The notes beneath the pieces were generated by a model. It ran no database searches. It worked only from the letters and a program-made list of their open reading frames with translations, and was not told the DNA's origin. Of a stretch of DNA of 64,000 nucleotides, positions 7,652-16,523 are shown one piece after another. The translations under genes were made by a program, and so were the position numbers. Source of the stretch: Deltaproteobacteria bacterium (GTDB lineage: Bacteria > Myxococcota > Kuafuiibacteriia > Kuafuiibacteriales > Kuafuiibacteriaceae); the NCBI GenBank assembly GCA_020632995.1, contig JACKEN010000007.1, positions 248,001 through 312,000 on the forward strand, in the 5' to 3' direction. Each line of letters opens with the position of its first letter. The stretch's first letter is position 1.

Positions 7652-8782
7652 GTGGGTGCACTCGGGGCAAGCGTGATCTGGCTCACGAGCGTCCTCGGGG
7701 CGCCGCCGCCCGCGTACGCCAGCCTGAACGCTCAGCTGGTGACGGCCCTGGACCAGCGCAACGCCTTGAGCCTGGCCGCGATGTTCGACGGCCAGGCCCT
7801 GGGCCAGGCCATCCTCCCCTCCCCCGACGCTCCCGCCGTCCTGTTCGAGGTCTTCGGCACCTCGCCCGCCCGCCGCTGCGCGGAGCTGATCGTCGCGAGC
7901 ATCCCCGCGAAGTCCACCGGGCCGGTCCAGCTCCGCCGGGTGCGGGACGGCAAGGGCCCCGAAGGCCCCACCCTCCGCTACCTGGTGGAGCGGGACGGGC
8001 GCCTGGTCGAGGCGCTGGAGTTCTGGGTGAGCGGCGTGCGCGGGGTGGACCTCCTGGTCGACGGCAGCGCCTCGGTCGACGGGCGCCGGTGCGCCTCGAC
8101 CCTGCTGCGCGAGGTCGTGGAGTCCCGGCCCGCCCTGGCCGAGCGCCTCCCTTCCGCGGGTCGGATCTGGGCCCAGCACCTGTCCGCGCTGGGGGCCATC
8201 CGGGCCGCCCGTGGGCCGGCCGACGCCATCCGCCGCTACGAGGCCCTGCCCCCCGAGGTCCAGGGCGACCCGGAGGTGGCGATGGCCACCCTCGAGGCCG
8301 CGATGACCTTCATGGACGAGCGCCCCTTCACCACGCTGCAGTCCATCCTGCAGTCACGCTTCCCCAACGACGCAGGCTTCATGCTGCGCCTCTTCGACCA
8401 CCACGCCCTCCGCCAGGACCCCTCGGGCCCGCCCGCCGCCCTCGAGGCGGCCAACAACCTCGCCCAGGAGCTCGGCCCCGACCCCGCCCTGGACGAGCTG
8501 ATCTGCGTCTACGGGCGCTCGGGCTGGATGGACCGGCGGGTGCTCGAGAAGCTGGCGCAACGCGCCCTGCGGAACGATCCCGAGCGCGTCCAGGCCAGGG
8601 TCACCCTCTTCAACCTCAAGATGAACAAGGGCGACTTCGCCAACGCGGTGAAGCTCCTGAACCACCTCCGCCGCGGGCTGCCGCGCGAAGACTACCTGGC
8701 GCTCCTGTCGGCGCACCCCGACCTGCTACAGTCGCTGGAGTACCGGCACTGGCAGCGCTTCATCTCGGACGAGGGACGTTAG
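7652..8782 (+). CDS. Conserved-looking protein of unknown function, probably exported, helical repeats
   Basis: About 376 residues; I do not recognise the family. The region before 7652 has low third-position GC and is unlikely to be coding, so the start is a GTG at 7652 or 7673. A short hydrophobic stretch followed by APPPAYA-SLN near the N-terminus resembles a signal peptide with cleavage after AYA. Residues 160-370 are helical and TPR-like (AIRRYEALPPEVQGDPEVA, VLEKLAQRALRNDPERVQA, NKGDFANAVKLLNHLRRG). The stop overlaps the convergent RND pump gene by 4 bp. Confidence 0.6.
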   Translation: MGALGASVIWLTSVLGAPPPAYASLNAQLVTALDQRNALSLAAMFDGQALGQAILPSPDAPAVLFEVFGTSPARRCAELIVASIPAKSTGPVQLRRVRDGKGPEGPTLRYLVERDGRLVEALEFWVSGVRGVDLLVDGSASVDGRRCASTLLREVVESRPALAERLPSAGRIWAQHLSALGAIRAARGPADAIRRYEALPPEVQGDPEVAMATLEAAMTFMDERPFTTLQSILQSRFPNDAGFMLRLFDHHALRQDPSGPPAALEAANNLAQELGPDPALDELICVYGRSGWMDRRVLEKLAQRALRNDPERVQARVTLFNLKMNKGDFANAVKLLNHLRRGLPREDYLALLSAHPDLLQSLEYRHWQRFISDEGR

Positions 8783-11700
8783 CGGCGAAGCAGGCGATAG
8801 ACCACTGGTGTCGCGATGAGCGACAGGAGCACCGAGAAGGTGAGCGCCCCCATGATGGCGATCGCCAGGGGCTTCAGCATGTCGGCGCCGGTGCCCAGCC
8901 CCCATGCCAGCGGGAGCATGGCCAAGAGGGTGGTCAAGGACGTCATGATCACTGGCCGGAGGCGGCGCTGACCGGAGCGGACGAGCGCCTCGTCCAGGGA
9001 GAGGCCAGACGCCACGAGGTTGTCGACCGTGTCCAGCATCAGGATGCCGTTCTTGGCGACGATGCCCACGCCGATGATCGCGCCCAGGAACGAGACCACG
9101 TTGAAGGACGTCCCGGTGAGCCACAGCCCCGCGACCGTACCGAAGAGGGCGAGCACCGCGCCCGCCACGATGGCCAGGGGCTCGTAGAACGAGCGGAACT
9201 CCACGGTGAGGACGGTGAACACGAGGAAGATGGCTGCCGCCAGCACCACCAGGAGGTTTCGCAACGACTCTTGCTGTTGCTGGTAGAGACCACCGTACTC
9301 GATGTTTGCGGCGGGGATCGTCGGGTCCGCGGCCAGCTTCGACCTGATCTCATCCATGGCGCCGCCGAGGTCGCGGCCCTCGAGCCGGGCGGTGACCGCG
9401 ATGTCCTGGCGTAGATCCTCTCGACGCAGCTGGAGCTTCCCGGGCTCCCGGACCACGTCGGCCACCTGCGAGAGCTTGATGAGCGCACCCCCAGCGGTGC
9501 GGAGGGGGAGATCCTTCAGGGCGTCGATGCGCTCCAGGTACCGCTCGTCCACTCGCACACGGATGTTCACGACGCGATCGCCCTCCAGGACGTACGAGGC
9601 GGTGGTGCCCAGCATCGCGGTGCCGAGCGCGGCGGCGACGTCAGCCGTGCTCAGGCCGAACCGGACCGCGTCGGCCGGGCGCATCCGGAAGGAGAGCGTC
9701 GTGCCGGTGTAGACCAGGCCGTCGAACACATCCACCACCCCGGGGACCTCCTCCAGCAGGTGGGCGACCCGAGGGCCGAGGGTCTCCAGGGTGGCGACGT
9801 CATTGGAGTAGACCTTCACCTCGATCGGGCTCGGGGACCAGGTCAGGTCCCCGATGAGGTCGCCGAGGATGCCCGGAAACTCCCACTCGATCCCCGGCAC
9901 CGCCTCCAGGAAGGCCCGCCGCAGGTCCGAGATGACCTCCTCGGTGGACTCGCGACGGCTGGGCTCGAGCTTGACCAGGAAGTCCCCGGTGTTGGGCTCC
10001 GCGATCGCCAACGCCAGGCGAGCTCCGGTGCGCCGGCTATAGCTCTCGACGTCGGGGTGGTTGCGCAAGATCTCTTCCGCCAACATGAGCTGGCGATCGG
10101 TCTCGGCCAGGCTGGTCCCGAACGGCGCGACGTAGTCGATGATGAAGCCGCCCTCATCGATGCTGGGGAGGAAGTCGCTGTCCAGGCGGTGGTAGACGCC
10201 GATCGCCGCCGCGACCACCAGCGTGCACGCGGCGAGGACGACGCCGCGACGCCGAAGCGCCCAGCCCACCGCGTGGGTGTAGACGCCGATGATCCGCGAG
10301 AGGACGGGGCCGCCGGTGTCGCCCGCCTCGGCCAGCTTGCGGCCCTCCTCGTCGCCGATGAACATGATGGCGAGGGCGGGGGTCAGCGTCACGGCCAGCA
10401 CGAGCGAGGTGAGCAGCGCCACCACCATCGTGAGAGCGAGGGCGCGGAAGAACACGCCAGTGACCCCGTCGAGGAACGCGAGGGGGAGGAAGACCACCAC
10501 CGGGGTCAAGGTGGAGCCCACGAGCGGCGTCAGGATCTGACCCACCGCGGCCGCCACCGCTTCGCTCCTCGGCACGCCGGAGGCGATCTCGGTGTAGATC
10601 GCCTCCACCACGACGATCGCGTCGTCGATGACCAGGCCGATCGCGGCCGCGATCCCACCCAAGGTCATGAGGTTGAAGGACATACCGAGCAGCTTCAGCG
10701 GCACCACCGTGATCAGGACCGTCACCGGGATGACGACGAGCGCGGTGAGGGTGGAGCCCCAGTGCTTCAGGAACGCGAAGAGGACGAGGCCGGAGAGGAT
10801 GAGGCCGATGAGGATCGACTCCCAGACGCTGCCGACCGAGGTCCGCACGAGGAGCGACTGGTCGTAGTAGTAGGCGAGCCTCATGTCCGGGGGGAGCTCG
10901 GCCCGCAGCGCCTGCAGCTCAGCCGTCAGGGCATCTGCGATGGCCAGGGTGCTCCCGTCGGGTTGGCTGCGGATATTGAGGAGCACCGCGGGCACCCCGT
11001 CCGCGGTCACGATGTTGAAGACCGGCTCCTGCCCCGCCTCCACGCGCGCGAGCTCGCCCAGCGGGATCGGAAACGCGCCACCCGATGGGATGGGCAGCGC
11101 CTCGATCTCCCTCTGGGTCATGAGCCGCCCGTCCACCACCGTGAGGAAGAGCTTGTGCTCTTCCTCGTGCATCCCGGTGGGGAGCACCACGTTGGCGACC
11201 TTGAGTGCCTGCACCACGCCCGCGAGGTCGAGGTGGGCCGCGGCGAGGCGCATCGGATCGATCACGACCTGATACTCGCGGGCCCGGGCCCCCACCAGGT
11301 CCACACGCGCTACCCCGGGGATGCGGAGGAAGCGGGGCTTGAGCTCGTACCGGGCGAGGTCCGACAGCTCCACCAGGTCGCGCTCGTGGCTGGTGAGGCT
11401 GACGCCGAGGATGGGGAAGGCAGAGAAGGTCAACCGCCACAGGCTCGCGGCGGCGCTCGGCGGTAGTTGCGACCGGATCTGGGAGAGCCGCGCGTTCACG
11501 TAGAGCTCCGACCGCGCCATGTCCGCTTGCCAGTCGAAGAAGATGTTGACCTCCGCCGACCCGCGGCTCGTGGTCGAGCGCACCGAGACCGCGCCCGGGA
11601 TGTCCTTCATCGCCTCCTCGATGGGGCGGGTGATGGTGGCCATCATCTCGTCGGCGGGCATCACCCCGTTGTCCACGAGCACCACGCAGCGCGGGAAGTT

Positions 11701-11820
11701 GGTCGCCGGGAACACCGAGGACGGCATCCGCGCGGCGGCGTAGGCGCCCGCGAGACACAAGGCCACCGTGATGAACTTGATGGCCAGGCGATGTCGCGCA
11801 GCCAGGGCCCCGATGCTCAT
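8779..11820 (-). CDS. RND family efflux pump, inner-membrane transporter (CzcA/AcrB type)
   Basis: 1013 residues, the normal RND length. Layout: TM1 (residues 14-30), a large periplasmic loop, a bundle of TMs at 330-530, a second periplasmic loop, and C-terminal TMs. The proton-relay pair is visible in TM4 as GLVIDDAIVVVE (Asp399-Asp400), and the duplicated GGI-type repeats and FLGAIIGVGIVAKNGILMLD of TM10 are present. It exports drugs, metals or organic compounds from periplasm/inner membrane, driven by protons. TM4 carries DD but not the DFGxxxDxxxEN pattern of heavy-metal CzcA pumps, so drug or lipophile export is more likely than metal export; this is inference. Last gene of a three-gene operon, ATGA-overlapping the adaptor gene. 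Confidence 0.92.
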   Translation of the reverse strand: MSIGALAARHRLAIKFITVALCLAGAYAAARMPSSVFPATNFPRCVVLVDNGVMPADEMMATITRPIEEAMKDIPGAVSVRSTTSRGSAEVNIFFDWQADMARSELYVNARLSQIRSQLPPSAAASLWRLTFSAFPILGVSLTSHERDLVELSDLARYELKPRFLRIPGVARVDLVGARAREYQVVIDPMRLAAAHLDLAGVVQALKVANVVLPTGMHEEEHKLFLTVVDGRLMTQREIEALPIPSGGAFPIPLGELARVEAGQEPVFNIVTADGVPAVLLNIRSQPDGSTLAIADALTAELQALRAELPPDMRLAYYYDQSLLVRTSVGSVWESILIGLILSGLVLFAFLKHWGSTLTALVVIPVTVLITVVPLKLLGMSFNLMTLGGIAAAIGLVIDDAIVVVEAIYTEIASGVPRSEAVAAAVGQILTPLVGSTLTPVVVFLPLAFLDGVTGVFFRALALTMVVALLTSLVLAVTLTPALAIMFIGDEEGRKLAEAGDTGGPVLSRIIGVYTHAVGWALRRRGVVLAACTLVVAAAIGVYHRLDSDFLPSIDEGGFIIDYVAPFGTSLAETDRQLMLAEEILRNHPDVESYSRRTGARLALAIAEPNTGDFLVKLEPSRRESTEEVISDLRRAFLEAVPGIEWEFPGILGDLIGDLTWSPSPIEVKVYSNDVATLETLGPRVAHLLEEVPGVVDVFDGLVYTGTTLSFRMRPADAVRFGLSTADVAAALGTAMLGTTASYVLEGDRVVNIRVRVDERYLERIDALKDLPLRTAGGALIKLSQVADVVREPGKLQLRREDLRQDIAVTARLEGRDLGGAMDEIRSKLAADPTIPAANIEYGGLYQQQQESLRNLLVVLAAAIFLVFTVLTVEFRSFYEPLAIVAGAVLALFGTVAGLWLTGTSFNVVSFLGAIIGVGIVAKNGILMLDTVDNLVASGLSLDEALVRSGQRRLRPVIMTSLTTLLAMLPLAWGLGTGADMLKPLAIAIMGALTFSVLLSLIATPVVYRLLRR

Positions 11821-12884
11821 GGCGGCAGGACCCGCACTCGGGACTCGGCCGGGATGCCGTATGCGCCGCCGCTGACCACCACCACGCCCTCACGGATCGC
11901 GGGCCCCGCGATCGCGATCATGCCGCCCTCCTGGATGCCACACGTCACCGGGACCCGGCGGGCCAGATCACCTTCGACGATCGAGACCGCACACGCACCC
12001 GGCTCGGGGCGGACGACGCTCTGCTCCGGCACCGTCAACTGGTCTTGCGCGACCTCCCGCACCACCCGCAGGCGCGCGAACTGCCCCGGCAGCAGTCCGG
12101 CACCATCGGGCACCGCGGCCCTGACCGGGTCGAGCCCGGTGACCGGGTCCAGCTCGGCGCTCACGTAGGTCAGCACGGTCTCCACCGGCGGGCGATCGCC
12201 GGCGAGGATCTGCGCCCGGGCGCCCAACGCAAGGCCATCGAGCTCCGCCACCGGCAGCCCCGCGACCACGACCAGGTGGTGCGTGTCGATCAGCTCCGCC
12301 AGGATGGTCTTCGACTCCACCGCCTCCCCTGGCCTCACGTTGACCCGTGTGACCACCCCGCTGAAGGGCGCCTTGACGCGGAGCAGGGCTTCCTGCACCT
12401 CCGCGTCGACCTGCCGAGCCTGCGCCGTCGCCAGGGCTTGCTCCGCCGCCTCCACCGACTTCTGAGAGGCGCCACCGGCCGGCAGCAGCCGCCGCTCCCG
12501 CGCCACCGCCAGCTCCGCGAACTTGACCTCCTCCCTCGCCTTCTCCACCGAGGCGTCGGCCACCCGAGCGTCCAGCTGGAACATGACCGCGCCCGCCTCG
12601 ACCCGGGCCCCTTCGGCGCACAGCACCCGGGTCACGACGCCGCTCACCGGCGCCGCGAGCTTCGAGCCGCCGCCCGGACGCCCCCCCCCGGCGGGGGCGG
12701 GCTCCACCGTGCCGTACGCCACGACGTAGCGATGCAGGGTCCGCCGGGCCACCGTCGCGGTGCGCACCGCCACCACCGGTGTCACCTCCGGCGTCGCTTC
12801 GTCCTGCCCACGCGGCCACCAGGCGAGCCACATGATCCCCGCGATGCCCAGCAGCAGCAATGCAGCGCCCAGCGCCTGCCTCAT
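11817..12884 (-). CDS. RND efflux periplasmic adaptor (membrane fusion protein)
   Basis: 355 residues. One N-terminal membrane segment (LGAALLLLGIAGIMWLAWW, residues 4-22) anchors it. The lipoyl/barrel-sandwich halves flank a helical hairpin: KLAAPVSGVVTRVLCAEGARVEAG (about 75-98) and LRVKAPFSGVVTRVNVRPGEAVE (about 168-190), with the Ala/Glu/Arg hairpin between them (100-165), short as in CusB/MacA-like adaptors. It bridges the pump to the outer-membrane factor. Residues 65-75 contain a Gly/Pro-rich insert. It lies 1 bp after the outer-membrane factor gene and overlaps the pump gene by ATGA, so the three proteins are translated together. Confidence 0.9.
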   Translation of the reverse strand: MRQALGAALLLLGIAGIMWLAWWPRGQDEATPEVTPVVAVRTATVARRTLHRYVVAYGTVEPAPAGGGRPGGGSKLAAPVSGVVTRVLCAEGARVEAGAVMFQLDARVADASVEKAREEVKFAELAVARERRLLPAGGASQKSVEAAEQALATAQARQVDAEVQEALLRVKAPFSGVVTRVNVRPGEAVESKTILAELIDTHHLVVVAGLPVAELDGLALGARAQILAGDRPPVETVLTYVSAELDPVTGLDPVRAAVPDGAGLLPGQFARLRVVREVAQDQLTVPEQSVVRPEPGACAVSIVEGDLARRVPVTCGIQEGGMIAIAGPAIREGVVVVSGGAYGIPAESRVRVLPP

Positions 12885-12885
12885 G

Positions 12886-14310
12886 TCAGCCTCGCTTCCC
12901 TTCTACCGCTTGCCCGGGGTCCGAGACCCGCCAGAGGGACCTCGGCAGGCCCGCCGGGCTGGCCAGTGCATCCTCCAGCGCCACCAGCGCAAGGCGGACC
13001 CTGCCGACCGCCTGCGCCCGGGCCAAGGCCGCCGTCGCGAGCTCCAACCGCTGGCCGTCGAGCTCCAGTGGCGCGAGCTCACCCGCGGCCACCATCGCCG
13101 CCGCGGTCTCGGCCCTGGCCTCGAGCTCCCTCTGCAGGTCATCCTGCTGAGTGAGGGCCATCTCGGCGCTGTTCAGCTGCGAGATCGCCCGCTCGATTGC
13201 GGCGAGCACCCTGAGCTGGAGTGCGTCGAACTCCGCCCCGATGCGGGTACGCCGAGCCTCCGCTTCGGCGATCGGGCCCTGGTTCTGATTGAAGATCGGC
13301 AGGGTGACGCTGAGGCCGATGCCCCACTGGTTGTCACCCTGGTTGAAGGAGTAGGACGGCCCGACCCGGAGATCGGGGTACTGCAATGCGACCTGCAAAC
13401 GCAGGTCTGCGTCCGCCGCCGCGTAGCGGGCGAGGGCGGCCAGGAGCTCCGGGTGGTTCAGCAGCGTCTGCCGCCGCGCCCCTGCCAGCGCGTCCTCGTC
13501 GGGCACCGTCTCGAGGTCGGTGAAGACCGGCTCCACGCCCTCCAGCGCTGCCGGCGCCACCCCGATCGCCTCAGCCAGGTCCACCCTGGCCACCGCGATG
13601 GCCTCCTCGGCCTGCACCTGTTGCAGCCGGGTGGCCTCGGCCGAGATCCGCGCCGCGCTCACGACGAACGCGGAGACCGCGCCCGCGGCCTGCTCCGCCT
13701 CCAGCGTCGCCAGCACCCGCGCCTCCAGCGTAGCCTTCTCCTGCAAGAGCCGGGCGTCGTCGAGAGCATTGGCCAGCGCCGCGAGCGCTCGGTGCACCGC
13801 TCCCCGGATCCGCCACGCCGCTCCCGCCACGTCCAGGCGACTGGCCTCGGCCAACGCCTCCGCCCGAGCCTCCCGTAACCCACGCTTACCCGCGATCTCG
13901 AGGGTCAGGCTGAAGGCCGCGCTCAACACCCACGGCGAGGGCGTGAGCTTGGTCGTGTCGAATACCGTCGTCAACCCGACTTGCGGATTGGGGAGCTGGC
14001 CCGCCGTCACCACGCCCCCTCGGGTCTCGACCCACTTCGCCTGGGCCACGTCCAGCTCGGGAGAGAAGTAGTAGGCGGCGAGGACCAATCGCGCGAGGTC
14101 CCAGCCGTCGTGGCGCTCGGCCTCCGGCTCCGCCGCGAGGAAGCGGATGAGGCCTGGCTCGTCCAACCGCCGAGCCTCGAGCCGCGTCAGGTTCTGGTCC
14201 GCGGTGAGCGGTCGCGCGGTGTAGGTCGCACACCCGCCGACGGCCACCACCGCGAAGAGGAGCGCCCGAGCGCGGCCGGCCCCGAGGGGGGCAGAGCGTC
14301 GTGCATCCAC
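12886..14310 (-). CDS. TolC/CzcC-family outer-membrane efflux lipoprotein
   Basis: 474 residues, the usual size. The signal peptide ends in a lipobox (AVVAVGGC, Cys near residue 28), so it is lipidated as in OprM/CusC. Two repeats of the outer-membrane-factor fold follow, with LEIAGKRGLREARAEA (about 136-151), typical of the CzcC branch, and GIGLSVTLPIFNQNQG (about 331-346), the turn before the second coiled coil. It forms the outer-membrane channel of the pump. First gene of the operon; GTG start at 14310 sits 6 nt after TCTAGT, so the mRNA is probably leaderless. Confidence 0.9.
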   Translation of the reverse strand: MDARRSAPLGAGRARALLFAVVAVGGCATYTARPLTADQNLTRLEARRLDEPGLIRFLAAEPEAERHDGWDLARLVLAAYYFSPELDVAQAKWVETRGGVVTAGQLPNPQVGLTTVFDTTKLTPSPWVLSAAFSLTLEIAGKRGLREARAEALAEASRLDVAGAAWRIRGAVHRALAALANALDDARLLQEKATLEARVLATLEAEQAAGAVSAFVVSAARISAEATRLQQVQAEEAIAVARVDLAEAIGVAPAALEGVEPVFTDLETVPDEDALAGARRQTLLNHPELLAALARYAAADADLRLQVALQYPDLRVGPSYSFNQGDNQWGIGLSVTLPIFNQNQGPIAEAEARRTRIGAEFDALQLRVLAAIERAISQLNSAEMALTQQDDLQRELEARAETAAAMVAAGELAPLELDGQRLELATAALARAQAVGRVRLALVALEDALASPAGLPRSLWRVSDPGQAVEGKRG

Positions 14311-14316
14311 GTGTGG

Positions 14317-14322
14317 ACTAGA
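14317..14322 (-). promoter_or_regulatory. Putative -10 element (TCTAGT) of the RND efflux operon
   Basis: Minus-strand TCTAGT with exactly 6 nt to the GTG start at 14310, which places the expected transcript start on the start codon. Confidence 0.45.
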
Positions 14323-14385
14323 ACGCGATCCGCCGGCAACGCCAACCCGAGATCGGCAGGACGACGTGACCCCTACCGGGTCCGC

Positions 14386-14868
14386 CTAGCGGATCTCGGG
14401 CTCGGACTCGGGCGGCACGGACGCGGTGGCCGGCATGGAGCGGTGACCCGCGGCGTCCAGCACCGAGATGTCGAACAAGTCGGGCACCGGCCCGCCGCTC
14501 GAGCCAGGCCGGTAGTAGAAGAGGCTCTCGCCCGAGTCGCTCCCCGCCGCGCGAGCCGAGTAGTTGGTCCTCCCGCCCGCGTCGATGCGGGCCCATGGGG
14601 CCTCCTCGTTCACGCGGAACTCGACCAGCACCTCCTCGATGCAGGGGTCGTCGCACTGACAGCCGATGCGGGAGCGCGGCTTCACGCGCACGGCGGAGAG
14701 GATCAGGGGCTCGGGGGGAGACTCGGCCGAGACTCCCTGGTCACCCATCGGAGCCTCGGTGGTGAAGGCACCGGGGTCACAGGCGCCCGCCTGGGGCGCC
14801 GCAGGTGGGGCGGCGACGGCCGCTGCGGCCACACCAAGGACCATCACGAGCCGACTGCGCAGTGACAT
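14386..14868 (-). CDS. Small secreted protein with a Cys cluster
   Basis: 160 residues, family not recognised. The N-terminus (RLVMVLGVAAAAVAAPPAAPQAGA) is a signal peptide, probably cleaved after PQAGA near residue 29. The mature chain has a tight Cys cluster GCQCDDPC (about residues 69-76) that could form disulfides or bind metal, followed by strands such as VLVEFRVNEEAPW and LFYYRPGSSGG that read like an Ig-like or fibronectin-like beta fold. ATG start lies 7 nt after TAGAAT, a strong -10 match. It is divergent from the gene at 14969. Confidence 0.65.
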   Translation of the reverse strand: MSLRSRLVMVLGVAAAAVAAPPAAPQAGACDPGAFTTEAPMGDQGVSAESPPEPLILSAVRVKPRSRIGCQCDDPCIEEVLVEFRVNEEAPWARIDAGGRTNYSARAAGSDSGESLFYYRPGSSGGPVPDLFDISVLDAAGHRSMPATASVPPESEPEIR

Positions 14869-14875
14869 ACCAGAG

Positions 14876-14881
14876 ATTCTA
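14876..14881 (-). promoter_or_regulatory. Putative -10 element (TAGAAT) of the Cys-cluster protein gene
   Basis: Minus-strand TAGAAT, 7 nt before the ATG at 14868; near-consensus and spaced for a leaderless start. Confidence 0.5.
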
Positions 14882-14968
14882 TCACCAGAAATCGAGGTCG
14901 TCTCTCATGTCGTGCGGGCGCTCACTCGGGCCGACCCGGCCAAACCTGTCGTAGAAGACCACTGAACC

Positions 14969-15508
14969 ATGCGCGCTTCCGTACTCTGCCTCGCGACCCT
15001 CGCCCTGGCCCCGGCCCTCCAGGCCTGCCCGAGCTGCCCCTACGAGACCCAGTGCTCAGGGGACGTCCTCATGTTCTGCACACTTGGCGTAGATCAGCTG
15101 GTGGGCTCGCCCGAGCGGGGCGAGCGCACGTGCGAGGCGCCCAACCCCAGCTGCGTCACCGTCGACGACCGCACCGCCCTGTGCGCGACCAGCCCCGACC
15201 GCACCTGCACGGTGGGGATCGCCCCACGCTGCGACGGGCAGGTCCTGGTGACCTGCGAGGCGGGGTTCGAGGTGGCCAAGGACTGCGCGGCGGACGGGAA
15301 CGTCTGCGGCGAGCTCGACGGGGCCGGGCGCTGCTACGCCGACCCCCTCACCGCGTGCGAGAGCGACGACACCCCCACCTGCGAGGGGGACGTGCTCATC
15401 CGCTGCGAGGGCGGCTACCTGACCCGGGAGGACTGCGGCCTGCGCTCCGGCAACCCAACCTGCCAGACGGTCGACGAGCCCGACCGCAAGTACGCCTACT
15501 GCGGCTGA
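14969..15508 (+). CDS. Cys-rich exported protein with repeated C-x-G-D-x-L modules
   Basis: 179 residues with about 20 Cys. A signal peptide ends near residue 20; LQAC could also be a lipobox, making it a lipoprotein. The mature chain repeats a module of roughly 40 residues: CSGDVLMFC..., CDGQVLVTCEAGFEVAKDC, CEGDVLIRCEGGYLTREDC, each closed by a later Cys. Regular spacing suggests disulfide-stabilised beta repeats on the cell surface, as seen in many myxobacterial surface proteins. Function unknown. The stop overlaps the convergent oxidoreductase gene by 13 bp. Confidence 0.7.
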   Translation: MRASVLCLATLALAPALQACPSCPYETQCSGDVLMFCTLGVDQLVGSPERGERTCEAPNPSCVTVDDRTALCATSPDRTCTVGIAPRCDGQVLVTCEAGFEVAKDCAADGNVCGELDGAGRCYADPLTACESDDTPTCEGDVLIRCEGGYLTREDCGLRSGNPTCQTVDEPDRKYAYCG

Positions 15509-16512
15509 TCCGACGCCCGCACCGCGATGACGATCTTGCCCCGGGCCCGCCCCGTCTCGCTGTAGCGGTGGGCCTCGGCCACGGCCTCGAGGGGGAACGC
15601 CCGGTCGATCCGGGGCCGCAGCGCGCCCGCCTCGACCAGCGCGGACAGCGCCTCCAGGAGGTCCCCGCGCGGGGGCCGCATCACCTGGTAGACCTTCACC
15701 CCCTTCGTCAACCTGGCCTTCACCATGAAGGCGGCGATGTCGACGAGCGCGGCCGGGGGGCCGAGCACCGGCCCCAAGCGCTTGGTGTAGGCCGGAAAGC
15801 CCCCCACGATCGAAGGCATGCGCCCGCCCCGGCGCAGCACCGCCAGGCTCTGGTCCCGCACCGGGCCGCCCACGCCCTCCAGCACCACGTCCAGGTCCGA
15901 GAGCACCTCGTAGAAGCGCTCGGCGCGGTAGTCCACCACCCGGTCCGCGCCGAGCGAGCGCACGAGCTCCGCGTTGGCCGCGCTGCAGGTGGTGATGACC
16001 TCCGCCCCCCTGGCCTTGGCGATCTGGATCGCGACGTGCCCCACCCCGCCCGCGCCCGCGTGGATCAGCACCCGCTCCCCCGGCTGCAAGTCAGCCTTCC
16101 GGACCAGCGCCTCCCACGCGGTGAGCCCCACCAGGGGCAGGGCCGCCGCCTCGAGGTGGGTGAGCTGGGCCGGCTTCGCCGCCAGCTGCGCCTCGGGGAG
16201 CGCCGCGTACTCCGCGTAGCAGCCATCCTCGGTGTGGTTCGGGGAGCCGTACACCGCGTCCCCCACCTGGAAGCGGGTGACCCCGGGCCCCACCGCCACC
16301 ACCACCCCGGACACGTCCAGGCCCAGGGTCCGGGGGAGGCGGTAGCGCACCAGGCCGCGCTGACCGCCCGAGCGGATCTTCCAGTCCACCGGGTTCACGC
16401 TGGAGGCGTGGATCTCGACCAGCACCTGCCCCTTCCCCGCCGTCGGGGTGGGCACGTCGTCGACCTGGAGCACCTCGGGGCCACCGTAGGCGTGCATCCG
16501 CACCGCCCGCAT
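15496..16512 (-). CDS. NADPH:quinone oxidoreductase-like MDR family enzyme
   Basis: 338 residues, medium-chain dehydrogenase/reductase fold. The N-terminal GroES-like domain begins MHAYGGPEVLQVDDVPTPTAG and continues HASSVNPVDWKIRSG. The Rossmann domain has VLIHAGAGGVGHVAIQIAKARGAEV (glycine motif AGAGGVG, about residues 150-156). The catalytic-zinc Cys/His ligands of alcohol dehydrogenases are absent, as in zeta-crystallin/quinone reductases. It likely reduces quinones or enones with NADPH in the cytoplasm. The ATG at 16512 follows the TPR gene stop by 11 bp, so it is the third gene of the HSP90-like/TPR transcript. Confidence 0.85.
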   Translation of the reverse strand: MRAVRMHAYGGPEVLQVDDVPTPTAGKGQVLVEIHASSVNPVDWKIRSGGQRGLVRYRLPRTLGLDVSGVVVAVGPGVTRFQVGDAVYGSPNHTEDGCYAEYAALPEAQLAAKPAQLTHLEAAALPLVGLTAWEALVRKADLQPGERVLIHAGAGGVGHVAIQIAKARGAEVITTCSAANAELVRSLGADRVVDYRAERFYEVLSDLDVVLEGVGGPVRDQSLAVLRRGGRMPSIVGGFPAYTKRLGPVLGPPAALVDIAAFMVKARLTKGVKVYQVMRPPRGDLLEALSALVEAGALRPRIDRAFPLEAVAEAHRYSETGRARGKIVIAVRASDQPQ

Positions 16513-16523
16513 CCGCTCGGGGA

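Noticed and set aside
9760..11466. 568-codon plus-strand frame inside the RND pump gene
   Set aside because: Antisense shadow of the pump gene with its TM and periplasmic motifs; no motif of its own.
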